Shown piece by piece: positions 5,644 to 6,375 of a DNA stretch of 6,375 nucleotides (position 1 is the first letter of the stretch; each line of letters begins with the position of its first letter). The stretch is from assembly GCA_038065125.1 (NCBI GenBank), contig JBBTRP010000012.1, forward strand, positions 1 through 6,375, given 5' to 3'. This DNA comes from JBBTRP01 sp038065125 (GTDB taxonomy: Bacteria; Patescibacteriota; Patescibacteriia; JACQRZ01). A model generated the notes under the pieces. That model saw nothing but the letters and a program-made list of their open reading frames with translations, ran no database searches and was not told the DNA's origin. The position numbers were made by a program, and so were the translations under genes.

Positions 5644-6375
5644 TTACAATCCTTTTTTCTTTGCTGACCACTCGTGCCAAAAGACGAGCAGTGGCGAGGC
5701 GACAAAAATCGATGAGAACGTTCCGATGCCGATTCCCAGGAGTAGCGCGAGCGAGAAGGTCTTCAGCGTTTCTCCGCCAAAAAAGTAGAGCGCTGAAAGA
5801 ACCAGGAGCACCGTAAATGACGTATTAATTGATCGAACAATCGTCTCGCTCAGCGACTTTTGGACAATCTCGGCAAACTCCCCCTTGAATTTTTGGAGGT
5901 TTTCCCTGATTCGGTCAAACACCACGATCGTATCGTGCACCGAGAATCCCAGGACCGTTAAAAATGCGGGGATAAACGAGCTCTGAATCTCTACGCCACG
6001 GAAGTGTCCAAGCACCGCAAAAATTCCCAGCACAAACAAGAGGTCATGAAACAGCGCAAAAATCGCCGCGGTGCCGTACTTCCATGACGCGACCGGATAG
6101 GAGACCTTTCGAAATACGATCGTGATGTAGAGAAGAATCATCACGAGCGCGAGGAGAATCGCCATTAGCGACTTGCTTTTGAGTTCTTGCCCGATCACCG
6201 GACCGATGGATTGGAATGATTTTTCCAGAAGCGTCCCGTCGTCTTTTTTGAGTTCGGCAAGGATCTTTTGATGCGTCTCCTCGGTCACGGTTTTAAATCT
6301 CAGCAGTACCCCCTTCTCTCCCGAGTCCTTCATCTCGACCTCTTTCATATCAACCGCGTCGAGTCGCTCCTGAAT
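5644..6375 (-). CDS. secF: Protein translocase subunit SecF (5' end beyond the window)
   Basis: SecF, with SecD, is an inner-membrane RND-type partner of SecYEG that uses the proton gradient to help release exported proteins. The frame is open to the right edge, giving 243 codons; the true start and the first membrane helix and part of the periplasmic domain lie beyond it. The visible part contains the SIGPVIGQEL stretch (56-65), then membrane helices at about 68-87, 102-123, 132-152, 182-199 and 204-230. Family marks are FHDLLFVLGIFAVLG (109-123) and the signature GFSVHDTIVVFDRIREN (143-159), where many homologues have Asn rather than His before Asp-Thr. It ends in a short basic tail (KKKGL) and TAA. 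secD is normally directly upstream, which here would be outside the window. It has its own terminator and is not part of the following operon. Confidence 0.95.
   Translation of the reverse strand: MQERLDAVDMKEVEMKDSGEKGVLLRFKTVTEETHQKILAELKKDDGTLLEKSFQSIGPVIGQELKSKSLMAILLALVMILLYITIVFRKVSYPVASWKYGTAAIFALFHDLLFVLGIFAVLGHFRGVEIQSSFIPAFLTVLGFSVHDTIVVFDRIRENLQKFKGEFAEIVQKSLSETIVRSINTSFTVLLVLSALYFFGGETLKTFSLALLLGIGIGTFSSIFVASPLLVFWHEWSAKKKGL

Overview
This window comes from a bacterial genome and all its genes read on the minus strand. It most resembles a member of the Candidate Phyla Radiation (Patescibacteria, Parcubacteria-like). That placement is an inference. It rests on a pair of genes that look like the two halves of a VirD4/TraG-type ATPase family common in those genomes (from memory of the family), on the absence of a clear Shine-Dalgarno sequence before any of the five visible starts, on very tight gene packing, and on an AT-rich heptamer repeat inside a conserved gene, of a kind I recall from such genomes. 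TGA behaves as a normal stop here, which argues against the lineages that recode it as glycine. A run of 10 Ns shows that this is a draft assembly.

Layout in transcription order, from the right-hand edge leftwards. (1) The 3' part of secF, a Sec translocon accessory subunit, runs off the right edge. (2) A 143-base intergenic region holds a strong hairpin terminator for secF. A good sigma70-type promoter overlaps its distal arm and is followed by a short leader with a second hairpin and T-run. (3) Five consecutive ORFs follow, apparently one operon: a 464-aa membrane-anchored protein of uncharacterised family; a 496-aa hexameric-type DNA-pump ATPase (VirD4/TraG/HerA-like); a 108-codon Pro/Arg-rich disordered ORF; a 530-aa polytopic membrane protein of unknown function; and mnmA (tRNA 2-thiouridylase), which runs off the left edge. 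Three junctions overlap (4, 17 and 4 nt). The fourth is a 33-nt gap with no frame change.

How they may work together: the 464-aa protein, the ATPase and the 530-aa protein look like one envelope-associated DNA (or protein) translocation module. The first supplies an N-terminal membrane anchor and a large cytoplasmic domain, the second the motor, and the third a membrane component. No relaxase, VirB4, pilin or other transfer gene is visible, so conjugation, DNA uptake and secretion all remain open. mnmA is housekeeping and appears to be carried along by translational coupling.

The two most unusual observations are these. A single TAG separates the Pro/Arg-rich tail of the ATPase from an in-frame Pro/Arg-rich ORF of the same character. 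And a block of eight 7-bp repeats is read in frame inside mnmA, between its conserved GHY and DQSYFL motifs.
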